In this document: piece by piece, positions 8,379 through 17,327 of the stretch | How positions within the stretch are numbered: position 1 is the first letter of the stretch | Layout of the letters: every line of letters begins with the position of its first letter | DNA from: an uncultured Lachnospiraceae bacterium | GTDB lineage: Bacteria; Bacillota; Clostridia; Lachnospirales; Lachnospiraceae | Direction of reading: 5' to 3' | Length of the DNA stretch: 64,000 bases | Assembly: GCA_910576815.1 (NCBI GenBank) | Contig: CAJTKA010000002.1 | Span: 1 to 64,000, forward strand | The notes under the pieces: generated by a model | What the model saw: the letters and a program-made list of their open reading frames with translations, nothing else | Databases searched by the model: none | Told to the model about the DNA's origin: nothing | Made by a program: the position numbers and the translations under genes

Positions 8379-9812
8379 CTATCCCGCAAACGCGCAGAAC
8401 GGACGCACTGTGATCGTCTTCACTTTTCCATCCTCCGCATCAAACCAGATCTCTATATTGCCAAAGCCTTCTCCCGTAATAAGGCAGTTTTCGATCTCCC
8501 CGTAAGGCGAGACATAAAAGCCGTAAGCCTTTAATCTTTCCCAGGCACCGTCCACGCTGATACCGGGATAGATGCCAAAAATCGTCACGTCCTCCACCTT
8601 TTCGCCCATATAACAAAGGTCGCCCGAATCCAGCATTGTAAATGAAAAACGTTCCTCTCCGTCAAGAAGGCCGACAGTATACTCCTCAAAGTTTTCTTCC
8701 GGCTGGTCCATGGACAGGCCGTACTGTTCCGTCAGCAGCCTTTTAGCCGTATTCAGATAATGCTCCTCATCGTCTCTTAAAATCAGAAGTCCCAGATCCG
8801 CATCGGTATCGGTCCTTGTGCTGTTTGCATCCTCGGCTAACAATCTCAAATAAGCAGGCACAAAATCCGCATAGGATTTGGATTCCAAGGGCTGATAATC
8901 AATAGTAAGCTCTTTCGCGTCCTCCGGCGCGCCTGCAAGATAGCCGCCGAGCCATTCGTCCACATCCGCCTGATCGTATTTGAAATCTTCATATTCATAA
9001 CCATAGAAGTCACCTTCTCCCTCTTTTCTGATACAGAATAGGGTGCCATCGCCATCCTGATCCCGTTCGTCAGGGAAAGGCTGACCATCATCCCACTCGG
9101 GTGCAATCTCTTTATCCCAGGAAACTACATAAGCAATCTGTAAATAAGTATCCGTATCTGCCTGATACTGATAGAGCGCAAAGGGCCAAAACTCTCCCCA
9201 GCTGTGATTATGGGAAGCTTCCGCCTTAATGATCCCGTTATTATAATAAGTGAGAGACGGCCATTCTGTCAGCTCGCGCTTTAAGATCCCGCGAACCGGA
9301 TCATAATCATAGATGATCTCCACCATGCCTGCCATACTGGCATTGGCATAACAGATTATCAGTTCTTCCCTGCCGTCGCCGTCGATATCCGTGACTGCGA
9401 AATGATTATCAGACATCTTTCCAAATCCATTCTCCAAAGAGGAGGTGTCTAGCTCTCCGTCCGGAAGCCGCCATCCCGCCGTAATCTGTGAAAGGATTCC
9501 GCCATAATAATGCCTGATCTGCGCCTCCTGCAACGTCTGATCCGACTTCTCATTATCGGTTTCCGCCTCCCCTGTACCTTTCACATCTGCACCGTCAGAA
9601 ACATTTTCCTCAACCAATGCCGTATCATTTGTCGTATCGGCAGACGCATCCTCCGGCTTCTGCCCATCCTGCTCCGTTTCCGTCGATTTCTCCGCCGCCG
9701 TCTCCGCTTTATCAGGAGTTTCAGCCTTTTTTCCGCAGCCTGTCAATACAATGCCTGCCGCACACAACAGAACCGCTGCTTTTACTTTTAATTCCGTCTT
9801 TTCTCTTTTCAT
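8379..9812 (-). CDS. Predicted lipoprotein with DxDGDG calcium-type loop
   Basis: A 477-residue exported protein of unknown function. The ATG at 9812 is chosen because GGAGG lies 5-8 bases before it; a longer reading from 9824 would start inside that site. The N terminus has a basic start, a hydrophobic stretch and a lipobox LTGC, so it is probably anchored by a lipidated Cys. A low-complexity linker rich in E, T, D and K (about residues 25-95) follows. The globular part contains VTDIDGDGREELIICY, an Asp-rich loop of the kind seen in FG-GAP/VCBS-like repeats. Two other secreted proteins in this window share that style. It is followed on its strand by the broken EAL gene. Confidence 0.75.
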   Translation of the reverse strand: MKREKTELKVKAAVLLCAAGIVLTGCGKKAETPDKAETAAEKSTETEQDGQKPEDASADTTNDTALVEENVSDGADVKGTGEAETDNEKSDQTLQEAQIRHYYGGILSQITAGWRLPDGELDTSSLENGFGKMSDNHFAVTDIDGDGREELIICYANASMAGMVEIIYDYDPVRGILKRELTEWPSLTYYNNGIIKAEASHNHSWGEFWPFALYQYQADTDTYLQIAYVVSWDKEIAPEWDDGQPFPDERDQDGDGTLFCIRKEGEGDFYGYEYEDFKYDQADVDEWLGGYLAGAPEDAKELTIDYQPLESKSYADFVPAYLRLLAEDANSTRTDTDADLGLLILRDDEEHYLNTAKRLLTEQYGLSMDQPEENFEEYTVGLLDGEERFSFTMLDSGDLCYMGEKVEDVTIFGIYPGISVDGAWERLKAYGFYVSPYGEIENCLITGEGFGNIEIWFDAEDGKVKTITVRPFCAFAG

Positions 9813-9941
9813 GATCTCCTCCATTCCAAAACGTCGTAAACTCCAAATGCCAAAAACAGCACATCCGTTTCCTTTTTAATCTTACTACCCGCCTTCGCAG
9901 CATACGATAACTTACTTCCCAATTTTACCATACAAAACTTT

Positions 9942-9987
9942 AAAAAGACATCTATTCGCGCACCGGCGTGCAAATAAATGTCTTTTT
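9942..9987 (-). terminator. Rho-independent terminator after manA
   Basis: AAAAAGACAT (9942-9951) pairs with ATGTCTTTTT (9978-9987), with an inner GCAC/GTGC stem. On the minus strand the hairpin follows the manA stop and ends in a T run; it could also work in the other direction. Confidence 0.7.
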
Positions 9988-10019
9988 TCTGTCCTATGTA
10001 AGATGCTGTCAGAGACTCC

Positions 10020-10985
10020 TCAGATACTCGCCGCAATGATCTCCATCTGCCCCTGTAATGCAATTTTTCCATAACCACAGGGGAGAATGAAATGATCCCC
10101 CTTATGAATCGGCAGTCCGTTGATTTGTCCCTCCCCCGCGATCACGCTCATGATCAGGAACGGATGCTCCTGCGCAAAAGAAATGCCTTCCGCTACGTTT
10201 AGCTTCCACACCTTATAATAGGGGCAGGAAATCAACAAGTTCATCTTGTCTTTGGGCAGGTCTGCCGCATCCTTAACAGCTTCCGCAGCAGATTTTGCCG
10301 GGACCGTGATCACATCGATGCTCTGCTCCACGTGAAGCTGCCTGGGTTTCCCGTCGCTCAATCTGTCGTAATCATAGACGCGATAGGTAATGTCTGAATT
10401 TTGCTGGGTCTCCAAGAGCATGATGCCGCCTTTGATCGCGTGCACGGTACCGGGGTCGATCTGAATAAAATCCCCCTTCTTTACAGGTACCTCCCTGATA
10501 AATTCACTCCATCTGCCCTCTTTTATCATGGCCGTAAGCTCGTCTTTGTCTTTCGCATTGTGACCGACCACCAGCGTGGCATCCGAATCGCAATCCAAAA
10601 TATACCAACACTCCGTCTTGCCGAGCGACCCTTTTTCATGCGCCTTTGCATAGGTATCGTCAGGATGCACCTGGATGCTTAAATCGTTCTTTGCGTCAAT
10701 GATTTTAGTCAGCAGCGGGAAACGGTCAGGCTTGGAATTTTCGTCGCTTTCAAAATTACCGAAAAGCGCAGGTTCCGCCTCCCAAAGCTGCGAAAGGGTC
10801 TTTCCCGCATACGTCCCCTCCCGCACAACGCAGTCGCCGTTTGGATGAGCGCTGACTGCCCAGCACTCTCCGGTCCCGGGTCCCGGAATCTCGTAAGGCC
10901 AGTCTGTTCCCAGACGCTCCCCACCCCAGATCATCTGCTTAAAAACAGGATATAAAAATATGATTGCTTTTTCTTTCTGATCCAT
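10020..10985 (-). CDS. manA: Mannose-6-phosphate isomerase, class I
   Basis: Interconverts mannose-6-phosphate and fructose-6-phosphate in the cytoplasm, linking mannose use and GDP-mannose supply to glycolysis. At 321 residues it has the length of the short bacterial type I enzymes. Zinc-ligand and active-site segments of the cupin core are present: IQVHPDD, GKTECWYIL, and later IDPGTVHAIKGG with LLETQQNSDITYRVYDYDR. It lies alone on the minus strand between an SGNH hydrolase gene and a terminator. Whether it shares a promoter with the upstream SGNH gene (80 bases away) is not clear. Confidence 0.93.
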   Translation of the reverse strand: MDQKEKAIIFLYPVFKQMIWGGERLGTDWPYEIPGPGTGECWAVSAHPNGDCVVREGTYAGKTLSQLWEAEPALFGNFESDENSKPDRFPLLTKIIDAKNDLSIQVHPDDTYAKAHEKGSLGKTECWYILDCDSDATLVVGHNAKDKDELTAMIKEGRWSEFIREVPVKKGDFIQIDPGTVHAIKGGIMLLETQQNSDITYRVYDYDRLSDGKPRQLHVEQSIDVITVPAKSAAEAVKDAADLPKDKMNLLISCPYYKVWKLNVAEGISFAQEHPFLIMSVIAGEGQINGLPIHKGDHFILPCGYGKIALQGQMEIIAASI

Positions 10986-11066
10986 TGACTATTCCTCCCC
11001 GTTTATCTCCATCTTTTTTGAATACTACAACTGTAATCCACAATGAACCGCTTCCGTATCTGTCCT

Positions 11067-12176
11067 TTACGCCGAAATTACTGACACCAGATAAAAGGGA
11101 ACCGCGTCGTTTTCATGCGTTTCCTGCAACCGAATTTCTACCTGATGTGTGCCTTTCTCCATGTGATGCGCCACCGTTTGGATGTAAAGGCAGTCTCCCC
11201 AGGTCTCCTCGAAATTGGCATCCAGAACCACGGCATTTCCCTCGTCGCCATCCACCACCGCGACTGCCACGGGAGCCGGTTTTTTCACAGATTTACGGTA
11301 CTGTACGGCCAGTTCCGTTCCTTCTGTTTGGAAGCATATCTTCGCTCCCTTTTCAGAAGCGATCCAACCGTGGCAAAACAAATCGTTCACGTATTTCTGT
11401 AACGTATGTTCTGCCATAAAGCCGTCACAGACAGGCGTACTGTTATGATTCCGATAGCGCACCGCGTTCTCATAGGCATTTTGGGTTAGAGGCTGCGGCA
11501 TGGGAAAAGGTGCCTCCTCCTCATCCATCTGCTGATAGATGTGATCCAGACAATTCGTGATCACTTCCGCAACGAGCGCGTGCCCCTCCGTGTTGGGATG
11601 CAGATCGTCAGGTGTGATATCTCTTGCCGGGATATTACCGGCTGCAACCTCCTGATAGATCGTCGGTCTCATGCTGACGCTCGGGAGCCCGTAATGCGCG
11701 CCAATTTCCCTGTGCCTATCCTCTGTACTGACACCCGTGTTATAAAAAATATTATGTACCAGCAGGATCGCCGGAGAAAAAGCATTTCCGTACACCCTGC
11801 GAATCAGTCCCTCATATGTTTCCTGAAAGAACGCCGTATCCTCATCATTGACGGAATATTCAATGATCACAAAGTCCGGTTTATGCGCCAGCACGTCTTC
11901 CTCCACTCTCGCGACACCAAACTGAGAGGTGGTTGCCCCTACTCCCGCATTTACGTAGGTAAAGGCTGTCTTCGGAAAGCGTCTCACAAACCAGTCATAC
12001 ACCAGATAAGCGTAACAATTTGTATATTGGGAGGAGACAGAGCCTTGTGTGATGGAACCGCCCAGAAAAGCAAGCGTCATCCTGTCCCCATTTTTTGCCC
12101 GCCGCATCAGCTCCTTCATCCGAAACAGATTTCCCCTGTTGACCCAGCCTTCCTCGGCACGTACCGCATATCCCAT
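11067..12176 (-). CDS. SGNH/GDSL-family hydrolase with C-terminal beta-rich domain
   Basis: A 369-residue protein. The nucleophile block is FLGGSITQG with Ser41, the oxyanion/Asn block is YSVNDE, and the catalytic Asp/His pair is in DDLHPN near residue 200. The last 110-120 residues form a separate beta-rich domain like the accessory modules of carbohydrate esterases. No signal peptide is seen, so it is probably cytoplasmic and may deacetylate imported oligosaccharides; the substrate is inference. The start is supported by AAAGGAGG 9-10 bases upstream. A good promoter lies about 85-110 bases before the start. Confidence 0.85.
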   Translation of the reverse strand: MGYAVRAEEGWVNRGNLFRMKELMRRAKNGDRMTLAFLGGSITQGSVSSQYTNCYAYLVYDWFVRRFPKTAFTYVNAGVGATTSQFGVARVEEDVLAHKPDFVIIEYSVNDEDTAFFQETYEGLIRRVYGNAFSPAILLVHNIFYNTGVSTEDRHREIGAHYGLPSVSMRPTIYQEVAAGNIPARDITPDDLHPNTEGHALVAEVITNCLDHIYQQMDEEEAPFPMPQPLTQNAYENAVRYRNHNSTPVCDGFMAEHTLQKYVNDLFCHGWIASEKGAKICFQTEGTELAVQYRKSVKKPAPVAVAVVDGDEGNAVVLDANFEETWGDCLYIQTVAHHMEKGTHQVEIRLQETHENDAVPFYLVSVISA

Positions 12177-12259
12177 AGGACGATCCTCCTTTAATCCGTT
12201 TTTACTTAAAAATTAGTTGCAAAGAAATCAATTTTGTACCAGCTTCTTTTCTTCTTATC

Positions 12260-12288
12260 ATTCTACTATCAAGCATCTGAAATAACAA
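12260..12288 (-). promoter_or_regulatory. Sigma-A-type promoter for the SGNH hydrolase gene
   Basis: On the minus strand TTGTTA, 17 bases, TAGAAT. It sits in a 210-base AT-rich gap in which I see no gene; the GerA-like gene ends on the other side of the gap. Confidence 0.5.
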
Positions 12289-12386
12289 GATAAACCACTT
12301 CTCTTTTTCAATTTTGGGAAATAGGCACAAAAACTTTTCCTTTCTTTTAGCTAATTTGTAAGTTAGTATAAAACTAAATTTTAGTT

Positions 12387-13853
12387 TCACTGTTTTGCAT
12401 CAGGTAAGCGCAGCCGCAGCAATCTCTTGGCAAGCTGCCTGAAATTGAAAGGCAATAACGGATAGATATAACTCTTATTCGACAGTGTCTTATTGAAGAC
12501 GATGGACAACAGGAACAATACGATTGCGCCCACGTAGCCGTAAATGCCAAATATGGCTGTCAGAATGAGATTGATGATGCGCATGAATTTCAGCGCATAG
12601 CCGAGTTCATAATTCTGCTGCGTATAATTGGCAATGGCAACGAACGCCATGTAGAGCATGACCTCGGAGTTGAACCAGCCGCTGTTGACAGAAAATTCGC
12701 CAAGCACCAGCGCCGCCATCACACTCAGCGGCGTACTCAACATATTCGGCGTATTGACAGCCGCCAGTTTCAGACCGTCGATAGCAAGCTCTAAAATCAA
12801 AAACTGCGCGATCAGCGGAATGTTCGACTCCTCCTGCAGCATGATAAACTGAAAGCTCTCGGGCACCCACTGGGGATTTTGCATCAAAAGCAGAAAAGTA
12901 GGCGTCATGATATAGGTGAGGATCGAAATCAGGAACCGTGTCAGGCGCAGATAGGTCCCCGTGACAGGCGGGAAATAATAATCATCCGCCTCCTCCACGA
13001 TATCAAAAATCGATGTCGGCACGATCATCGCCGAAGGCGAATTGTCCACCAGAATCACGATATCTCCCTCGAGCACCTGCGCCGCCGCCACGTCCGGCCG
13101 CTCCGTAAACTTAAATTTTGGAAAGGGATTGAACCACATCCGCTGATAAAGGCACTCCGCCAGACTCTCCTGGTTCATGGTCAGCGCGTCCACCTTGATA
13201 TTTTGGATCCGTTTCTTTACTTTATCCAGGAAAGCATGATCCACCCGATTGTCCATGTAGCAGAGCACGATATCGGTCTGGGAACTCTTTCCGGCGTTCA
13301 TCATCTCCATGCGAAGTTCGGTGCTTCTGATACGCCTTCTGATCAGCGCCGTGTTAAAGACCACTGTCTCCACGAATCCGTCCTTACTGCCGCGCAGGGT
13401 CTTGTCCTTATCAGGCTCTGAAACGCTTCTGGCGGGATAGGTACGGGAGTCAAGCAGCACACATCTGTCGTAACCGTCAATAAAGAGGGCGAACACACCC
13501 GAAAGGATATTGTATATGATATCGTCCCACTGATCCTTGAGATCGACTTCTACGTAGGGCGTTGCCTTCTTTGCCATTTCGTAAGCGCTCTCCGGCATAT
13601 CCTCCGGCGTCAGGCTGATAAAATACTGAAGGATCTTCATCATCAGCTCGTCTTTACAAAAACCGTCGATGAAATAAATGCAGGCCTGTTTTCCGCCCAC
13701 GTCGATCACACGATAGACCACGTCAAAACTGACGTCCGGCGCCATGTGTGTCTTCATATAGGACATGCTTTCCTGTAAAGAGGCGGTCATTTTTTGACTG
13801 CTGCTCTGTTTTCCCTGTTCTTGTTTACTTCCCTGCAAATTATCATGACTCAT
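12387..13853 (-). CDS. GerA-family spore germination protein, SpoVAF-like
   Basis: A 488-residue member of the GerA A-subunit family, which forms germinant receptor channels or, as SpoVAF, a partner complex in the spore inner membrane. The soluble N-terminal half (IDGFCKDELMMKIL, then the ILSGVFALFIDGYDRCVLLD segment) precedes five or so membrane helices from about residue 300. A basic tail follows (RQLAKRLLRLRL). No gerB or gerC partner is adjacent, and the IDGF.KDE segment is more like SpoVAF than GerAA; that subtype call is inference. A sigma-G-like promoter lies inside the hairpin just upstream, fitting forespore expression. Confidence 0.85.
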   Translation of the reverse strand: MSHDNLQGSKQEQGKQSSSQKMTASLQESMSYMKTHMAPDVSFDVVYRVIDVGGKQACIYFIDGFCKDELMMKILQYFISLTPEDMPESAYEMAKKATPYVEVDLKDQWDDIIYNILSGVFALFIDGYDRCVLLDSRTYPARSVSEPDKDKTLRGSKDGFVETVVFNTALIRRRIRSTELRMEMMNAGKSSQTDIVLCYMDNRVDHAFLDKVKKRIQNIKVDALTMNQESLAECLYQRMWFNPFPKFKFTERPDVAAAQVLEGDIVILVDNSPSAMIVPTSIFDIVEEADDYYFPPVTGTYLRLTRFLISILTYIMTPTFLLLMQNPQWVPESFQFIMLQEESNIPLIAQFLILELAIDGLKLAAVNTPNMLSTPLSVMAALVLGEFSVNSGWFNSEVMLYMAFVAIANYTQQNYELGYALKFMRIINLILTAIFGIYGYVGAIVLFLLSIVFNKTLSNKSYIYPLLPFNFRQLAKRLLRLRLPDAKQ

Positions 13854-13859
13854 CGCCGC

Positions 13860-13917
13860 AAAAACTCCTTCCGTGACTTACCATTGTTTTCCATAGTATG
13901 TCTTGGAAGGAGTTTTT
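13860..13917 (-). terminator. Perfect 13-bp hairpin: terminator of nrdDG-dut whose second arm carries the next gene's ribosome binding site
   Basis: AAAAACTCCTTCC (13860-13872) and GGAAGGAGTTTTT (13905-13917) are exact inverted repeats with a 32-base loop. Read on the minus strand, the hairpin follows dut and ends in a T run, as a terminator does. Its second arm, GGAAGGAG then TTTTTG, is also the ribosome binding site and spacer of the GerA-like gene. Confidence 0.75.
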
Positions 13918-13923
13918 TATACG
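13894..13923 (-). promoter_or_regulatory. Sigma-G-like sporulation promoter inside the hairpin loop
   Basis: On the minus strand CGTATA, 17 bases, CATACTA. The -10 element matches the forespore sigma-G/sigma-F consensus exactly; the -35 is a partial match to TGAATA/TGTATA. Transcription would begin near 13887, within the hairpin loop, giving a leader of about 34 bases with the ribosome binding site free. Consensus match is seen; activity is inferred. Confidence 0.55.
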
Positions 13924-13946
13924 TTTTCTATCTTTTTTACAAGTCT

Positions 13947-14381
13947 TTACTGTTTCCCGGTGCTCCCATGCCCGCCCCGGTCGGCATTGTCAAGTCTTTC
14001 CACCTCGTCAAATTCAAGTTTCGGCTGATTCTCCATAATACGGAACTGACAGATACGGTCATTCACATGGATCTGCGTATCCCTGACCGCATAAACCGGC
14101 ATGAACCACTGATCATTGTCCCCGCAGTAAGAGCAGTCAATGACCCCCTGATGGTTGGTCTGGATAATGCCGAAATTCTTGAACGTAGAACTTCTCGGCA
14201 CCACATGCGCTTCGTACCCTTTGGGGAGCTCCATGGCCACCCCCAGAGGAATCAGCTTAAATTCCCCTTTCTGCAAACTCACATCTTCTGCCGCTCGCAG
14301 ATCGATCCAGTCGGATTTCCCGTCAATATAAGTCAACTTCTCTATCTGATCCGTAAAATATTTGATTCTGATATGTTCCAT
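13947..14381 (-). CDS. dut: dUTP diphosphatase
   Basis: Hydrolyses dUTP to dUMP and pyrophosphate, keeping uracil out of DNA and supplying the precursor for dTMP. At 144 residues it is a standard trimeric all-beta dUTPase. The five motifs are visible: [38 protein letters not shown] and the C-terminal RGGHGSTGK arm that closes over the active site. The start codon overlaps the nrdG stop by one base, so it is translated with the reductase genes. That makes sense, since all three serve deoxynucleotide supply. Confidence 0.93.
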   Translation of the reverse strand: MEHIRIKYFTDQIEKLTYIDGKSDWIDLRAAEDVSLQKGEFKLIPLGVAMELPKGYEAHVVPRSSTFKNFGIIQTNHQGVIDCSYCGDNDQWFMPVYAVRDTQIHVNDRICQFRIMENQPKLEFDEVERLDNADRGGHGSTGKQ

Positions 14382-14890
14382 TACATATAGTCCTCACAGT
14401 AAAGTATCGGGGTCGCTGGATCCGTCTGCGCCAAACTCTTTTGCACGTCGATCACCCGCTGATTTTTGCTGCCCTTCCAGAGGAGTTTGACGTCCTTTAG
14501 GGCAATCTTAAATTCACCGTCCACCAGCACATCCACATACTTCATCATCGGATAATGCAAAATATCCTCCCAACTGTCTCCGGTGTAGAGCCAAATCGTT
14601 TTTTGGGGGTATTTTACTTTGATTTCCTCCATTAATCCGCGTACATCCAAACGGTTTGCCGAATGCAGGGGGTCTCCTCCCGAAAAAGTGATACCGCTGA
14701 TATAAGGCTTATCCAGCTGATCAAAAATCTCCTGTTTTGCCGCCTCGTCAAAAGGAAGGCCGCCATGCGGATCCCAAGTGAGCGGATTCTGGCATTCTTT
14801 ACAGCAGTGAGAGCAGCCGGCGACCCACAGCACCACCCGCAGGCCATCGCCGTTTAGCATATCGTCTTTGGTTATATTGTGGTATCTCAC
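14381..14890 (-). CDS. nrdG: Anaerobic ribonucleotide reductase activating protein
   Basis: Radical SAM enzyme that places the glycyl radical on NrdD. At 169 residues it has the usual length. The iron-sulfur ligands are in [12 protein letters not shown] near residue 30 (the CX3CX2C pattern). TFSGGDPL is the SAM-binding GGE-type motif, and LYTG lies in the next strand. The ATG overlaps the nrdD stop by four bases, implying translational coupling and matched amounts of the two proteins. It needs a low-potential electron donor and acts only without oxygen, consistent with an anaerobic host. Confidence 0.95.
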   Translation of the reverse strand: MRYHNITKDDMLNGDGLRVVLWVAGCSHCCKECQNPLTWDPHGGLPFDEAAKQEIFDQLDKPYISGITFSGGDPLHSANRLDVRGLMEEIKVKYPQKTIWLYTGDSWEDILHYPMMKYVDVLVDGEFKIALKDVKLLWKGSKNQRVIDVQKSLAQTDPATPILYCEDYM

Positions 14891-17076
14891 ATGCTTCTCC
14901 TCTCCGCGATCTCCGCCATTTTCGCTTCGCTAAGACGCGTGTCGCCATGAACGCGGGAATAGGCAAGATAGCCGTTCATACGGTCGATCTTTGTGAGATT
15001 ACGGCTGCCGCAGACAGGACAGACATCCATCTCCAGTTCCTGATGTCCGCAGTCATCACAATAGGCAAGTGAAAGGTTGACCCCCTCGTAAAAGCCCATA
15101 TCCATGGCCCTGCGAATCAGGGTCTTGATTGCTCCCAGATTGTAATCCACCGGATATTTGACATATTGGATCTTGCCGCCGTTTGCCATTTCCCAGAAGC
15201 GGTATTCAAGATCCTGCTTCTCGATCGGCGTGATATCTTCCGTCACATGGCAGTGGAAACTGTTTGACACATACTCTTTGTCGGAGACGCCCTCTATAAT
15301 GCCGTATTTCGCTCGGAACTGCTTTACCTGCAGGCCGCAGAGATTTTCCGCCGGCGTGCCGTAAATCGCATAGAGATGACCGTCCTCCTCCTTATATTCA
15401 TTGATCTTATTATTGATATGTTCCAAAACCTCCAGCGCAAATGCCCCGTCCTCCACCAGAGACTTGCCGTTATAGAGCTCCTGCAGCTCGTTAAAAGCTG
15501 TGATGCCAAAACTTGCCGTCGCAGATTTCAGGATCGGCTTGATTTTGTCATGGAGCTGTAAATGGCCACCCAGAAAACCGCCTTCACAGTAGGCTAACGG
15601 GTTCGTGGAAGCGCGCATCTCTCCCAGATAGGCATAAGTCCTGATATGGAGCTGCCTGATCAGGTTCAAATAATAATCCAGCACCTCATAAAAATCTTTG
15701 CCTTCCTGTCTGGACTTTGCCAGAATCATCGGCAAATGCAGGGAAACGGCGCCCACGTTGAATCTTCCCACAAACACGGGAGTATCCTTCTCATCTGCCG
15801 GATGCATACCGCCCCGTTCGTACCAGGGAGAAAGAAAGGCGCGGCATCCCATGGGGGAGATCACCTTTCCGTACTGCTTATACATACTGGCAATATATCC
15901 CTTTCCGGTAAGGCTCAGCCAATCGGGATACATGGTCTTTGCGGAACACTTGACGCCCGCTTCAAACACATCCTCCAGCTCCTTGCCGGGACCGTGAAGG
16001 TTCTCGTCATATAAAAATACGATCTTCGGGAAAAGCACAGGCTTCTTACATTCCTTTTTGCCCTGCCCCTTTCTGCGCACGTTGAGCATCTGAATGGTGG
16101 CCAGTCTCGCAAATCTTCCCGTACCGATGCCGGCCGTCACCGTAATAAAAGGATAGTCACCTCTGCTGCTGGCAACGGTATTAAACTTGTATTCCCAGCC
16201 CTGAAAGCCCTGTTCAAACTCCTTCGTCACATCCGCGAGCGCTTCCGCCTCCGCGGTCTCCTTATCGATGCCAAGCTTCTTATATTTTGCGATATTCCTC
16301 TTGTAAGATTTTTCTGCATAAGGCTCTAAGATCTTATCCACCTCCGGCACCGTAAAGCCGCCGTACTGCTGACTCGCCGCACTCAAAACGATATCTCCTA
16401 TGACATCGAAAGCCACATCGAGCGTCTTCGGCTCATTGTACCAGATATTGCCCATCTCAAAACCGCCGGAAAGAACTTCTGCCACATTGAAAAGGCAGCA
16501 ATTCATGGTATCCCGTCTGGCAGACATATCATGAACGTAGATATATCCGTCCCGGCACGCTTGGATTTCCTCTGTCGTCATAAAGAATTTCTGATATAAT
16601 TCCTTATTGAACTGATTGAAAATCAAACTGCGCTTCGTGGAAACAAGGGCGCTGTCCGTATTAGCATTCTCCTTGTCGCCAATGTACATGATCGACTGGC
16701 TCTTTTTATAGACATCGTCCATCATGCGAACAAAATCCTGCTTATAATTGCGGTAATCGCGATAGCTCTTGGCCACAATGGGCTTCACATCCTCAAGCGC
16801 GCTTTCCACGATATTGTGCATGATCTGAATAGGGATCTGCTCCTCGTCAAGTTCGTTCACCTTATCGATGACCGTCTGACAAATGTGGCGCTTCTCCTCC
16901 TCCGTGAATTTGGTCAGGGCACGGTATGCGCTCTTTCCCACAGCGTCGATGACCTTTTGGACGTTGAACGCCTCCAGGCTTCCGTCCTTTTTGATCACTT
17001 TCACGCCTTTTTCCGGATGATATTTCAAACCGTAATCTTCACCACCCGCATTGTCTGAATCGAATTTACTACCCAT
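14887..17076 (-). CDS. nrdD: Anaerobic ribonucleoside-triphosphate reductase
   Basis: Class III enzyme making dNTPs from NTPs without oxygen. I take the ATG at 17076 (MGSKFDSDNAG, 729 residues) because GGAGGGG lies just before it; the open frame extends further upstream without a better site. An ATP-cone (about residues 20-110) gives allosteric control. The core follows, with cysteine-bearing loops (MNCCLFN). A zinc finger (CDDCGHQ then CPVCGSRN) lies near the C terminus. The glycyl-radical glycine is probably the one in SRVHGDTRL near the end; this differs from the textbook RVCGY motif, so that residue assignment is inference. It is first in the nrdD-nrdG-dut operon. Confidence 0.95.
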   Translation of the reverse strand: MGSKFDSDNAGGEDYGLKYHPEKGVKVIKKDGSLEAFNVQKVIDAVGKSAYRALTKFTEEEKRHICQTVIDKVNELDEEQIPIQIMHNIVESALEDVKPIVAKSYRDYRNYKQDFVRMMDDVYKKSQSIMYIGDKENANTDSALVSTKRSLIFNQFNKELYQKFFMTTEEIQACRDGYIYVHDMSARRDTMNCCLFNVAEVLSGGFEMGNIWYNEPKTLDVAFDVIGDIVLSAASQQYGGFTVPEVDKILEPYAEKSYKRNIAKYKKLGIDKETAEAEALADVTKEFEQGFQGWEYKFNTVASSRGDYPFITVTAGIGTGRFARLATIQMLNVRRKGQGKKECKKPVLFPKIVFLYDENLHGPGKELEDVFEAGVKCSAKTMYPDWLSLTGKGYIASMYKQYGKVISPMGCRAFLSPWYERGGMHPADEKDTPVFVGRFNVGAVSLHLPMILAKSRQEGKDFYEVLDYYLNLIRQLHIRTYAYLGEMRASTNPLAYCEGGFLGGHLQLHDKIKPILKSATASFGITAFNELQELYNGKSLVEDGAFALEVLEHINNKINEYKEEDGHLYAIYGTPAENLCGLQVKQFRAKYGIIEGVSDKEYVSNSFHCHVTEDITPIEKQDLEYRFWEMANGGKIQYVKYPVDYNLGAIKTLIRRAMDMGFYEGVNLSLAYCDDCGHQELEMDVCPVCGSRNLTKIDRMNGYLAYSRVHGDTRLSEAKMAEIAERRSM

Positions 17077-17150
17077 ACTCCCCTCCATATCAGAACATTT
17101 TACCGCTGTCTTTCGTAACCTCTTTTGCTTCTCAACACGTTTGTCTTTCC

Positions 17151-17192
17151 ACAAAATATAGTATAAGTTAACATAATAGCACAATATATTGC
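17151..17192 (-). promoter_or_regulatory. Pair of NrdR-box-like operators
   Basis: GCACAATATATTGC (17179-17192) matches the ACACWATATMTTGT NrdR box at 12 of 14 positions. ACAAAATATAGTAT (17151-17164) matches at 11. The boxes are 28 bases apart, close to the three-turn spacing known for NrdR sites, and lie at or just after the predicted start of transcription, where a repressor would block. NrdR itself is not in this window. Confidence 0.6.
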
Positions 17193-17203
17193 GGTTTATG
17201 AAC

Positions 17204-17232
17204 AGTATACGGCATGAGCGGAGTTATGTCAA
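17204..17232 (-). promoter_or_regulatory. Strong promoter of the nrdD-nrdG-dut operon
   Basis: On the minus strand TTGACA, 17 bases, TATACT. The predicted start near 17197 gives a leader of about 120 bases that includes the NrdR-like boxes. Confidence 0.7.
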
Positions 17233-17270
17233 TGTCCTACTCGACTAAAAGCTTATAAAAATATACCAAA

Positions 17271-17301
17271 AAGGGATATGCCTTTTTGTGACATATCCCT
17301 T
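17271..17301 (-). terminator. Terminator after the WYL regulator gene
   Basis: AAGGGATATG (17271-17280) pairs with CATATCCCTT (17292-17301). On the minus strand the hairpin is followed by TTTTTGG and further T-rich sequence, 27 bases after the WYL stop codon. Confidence 0.75.
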
Positions 17302-17327
17302 AAATATCATCATCGCAACACAAAAAC

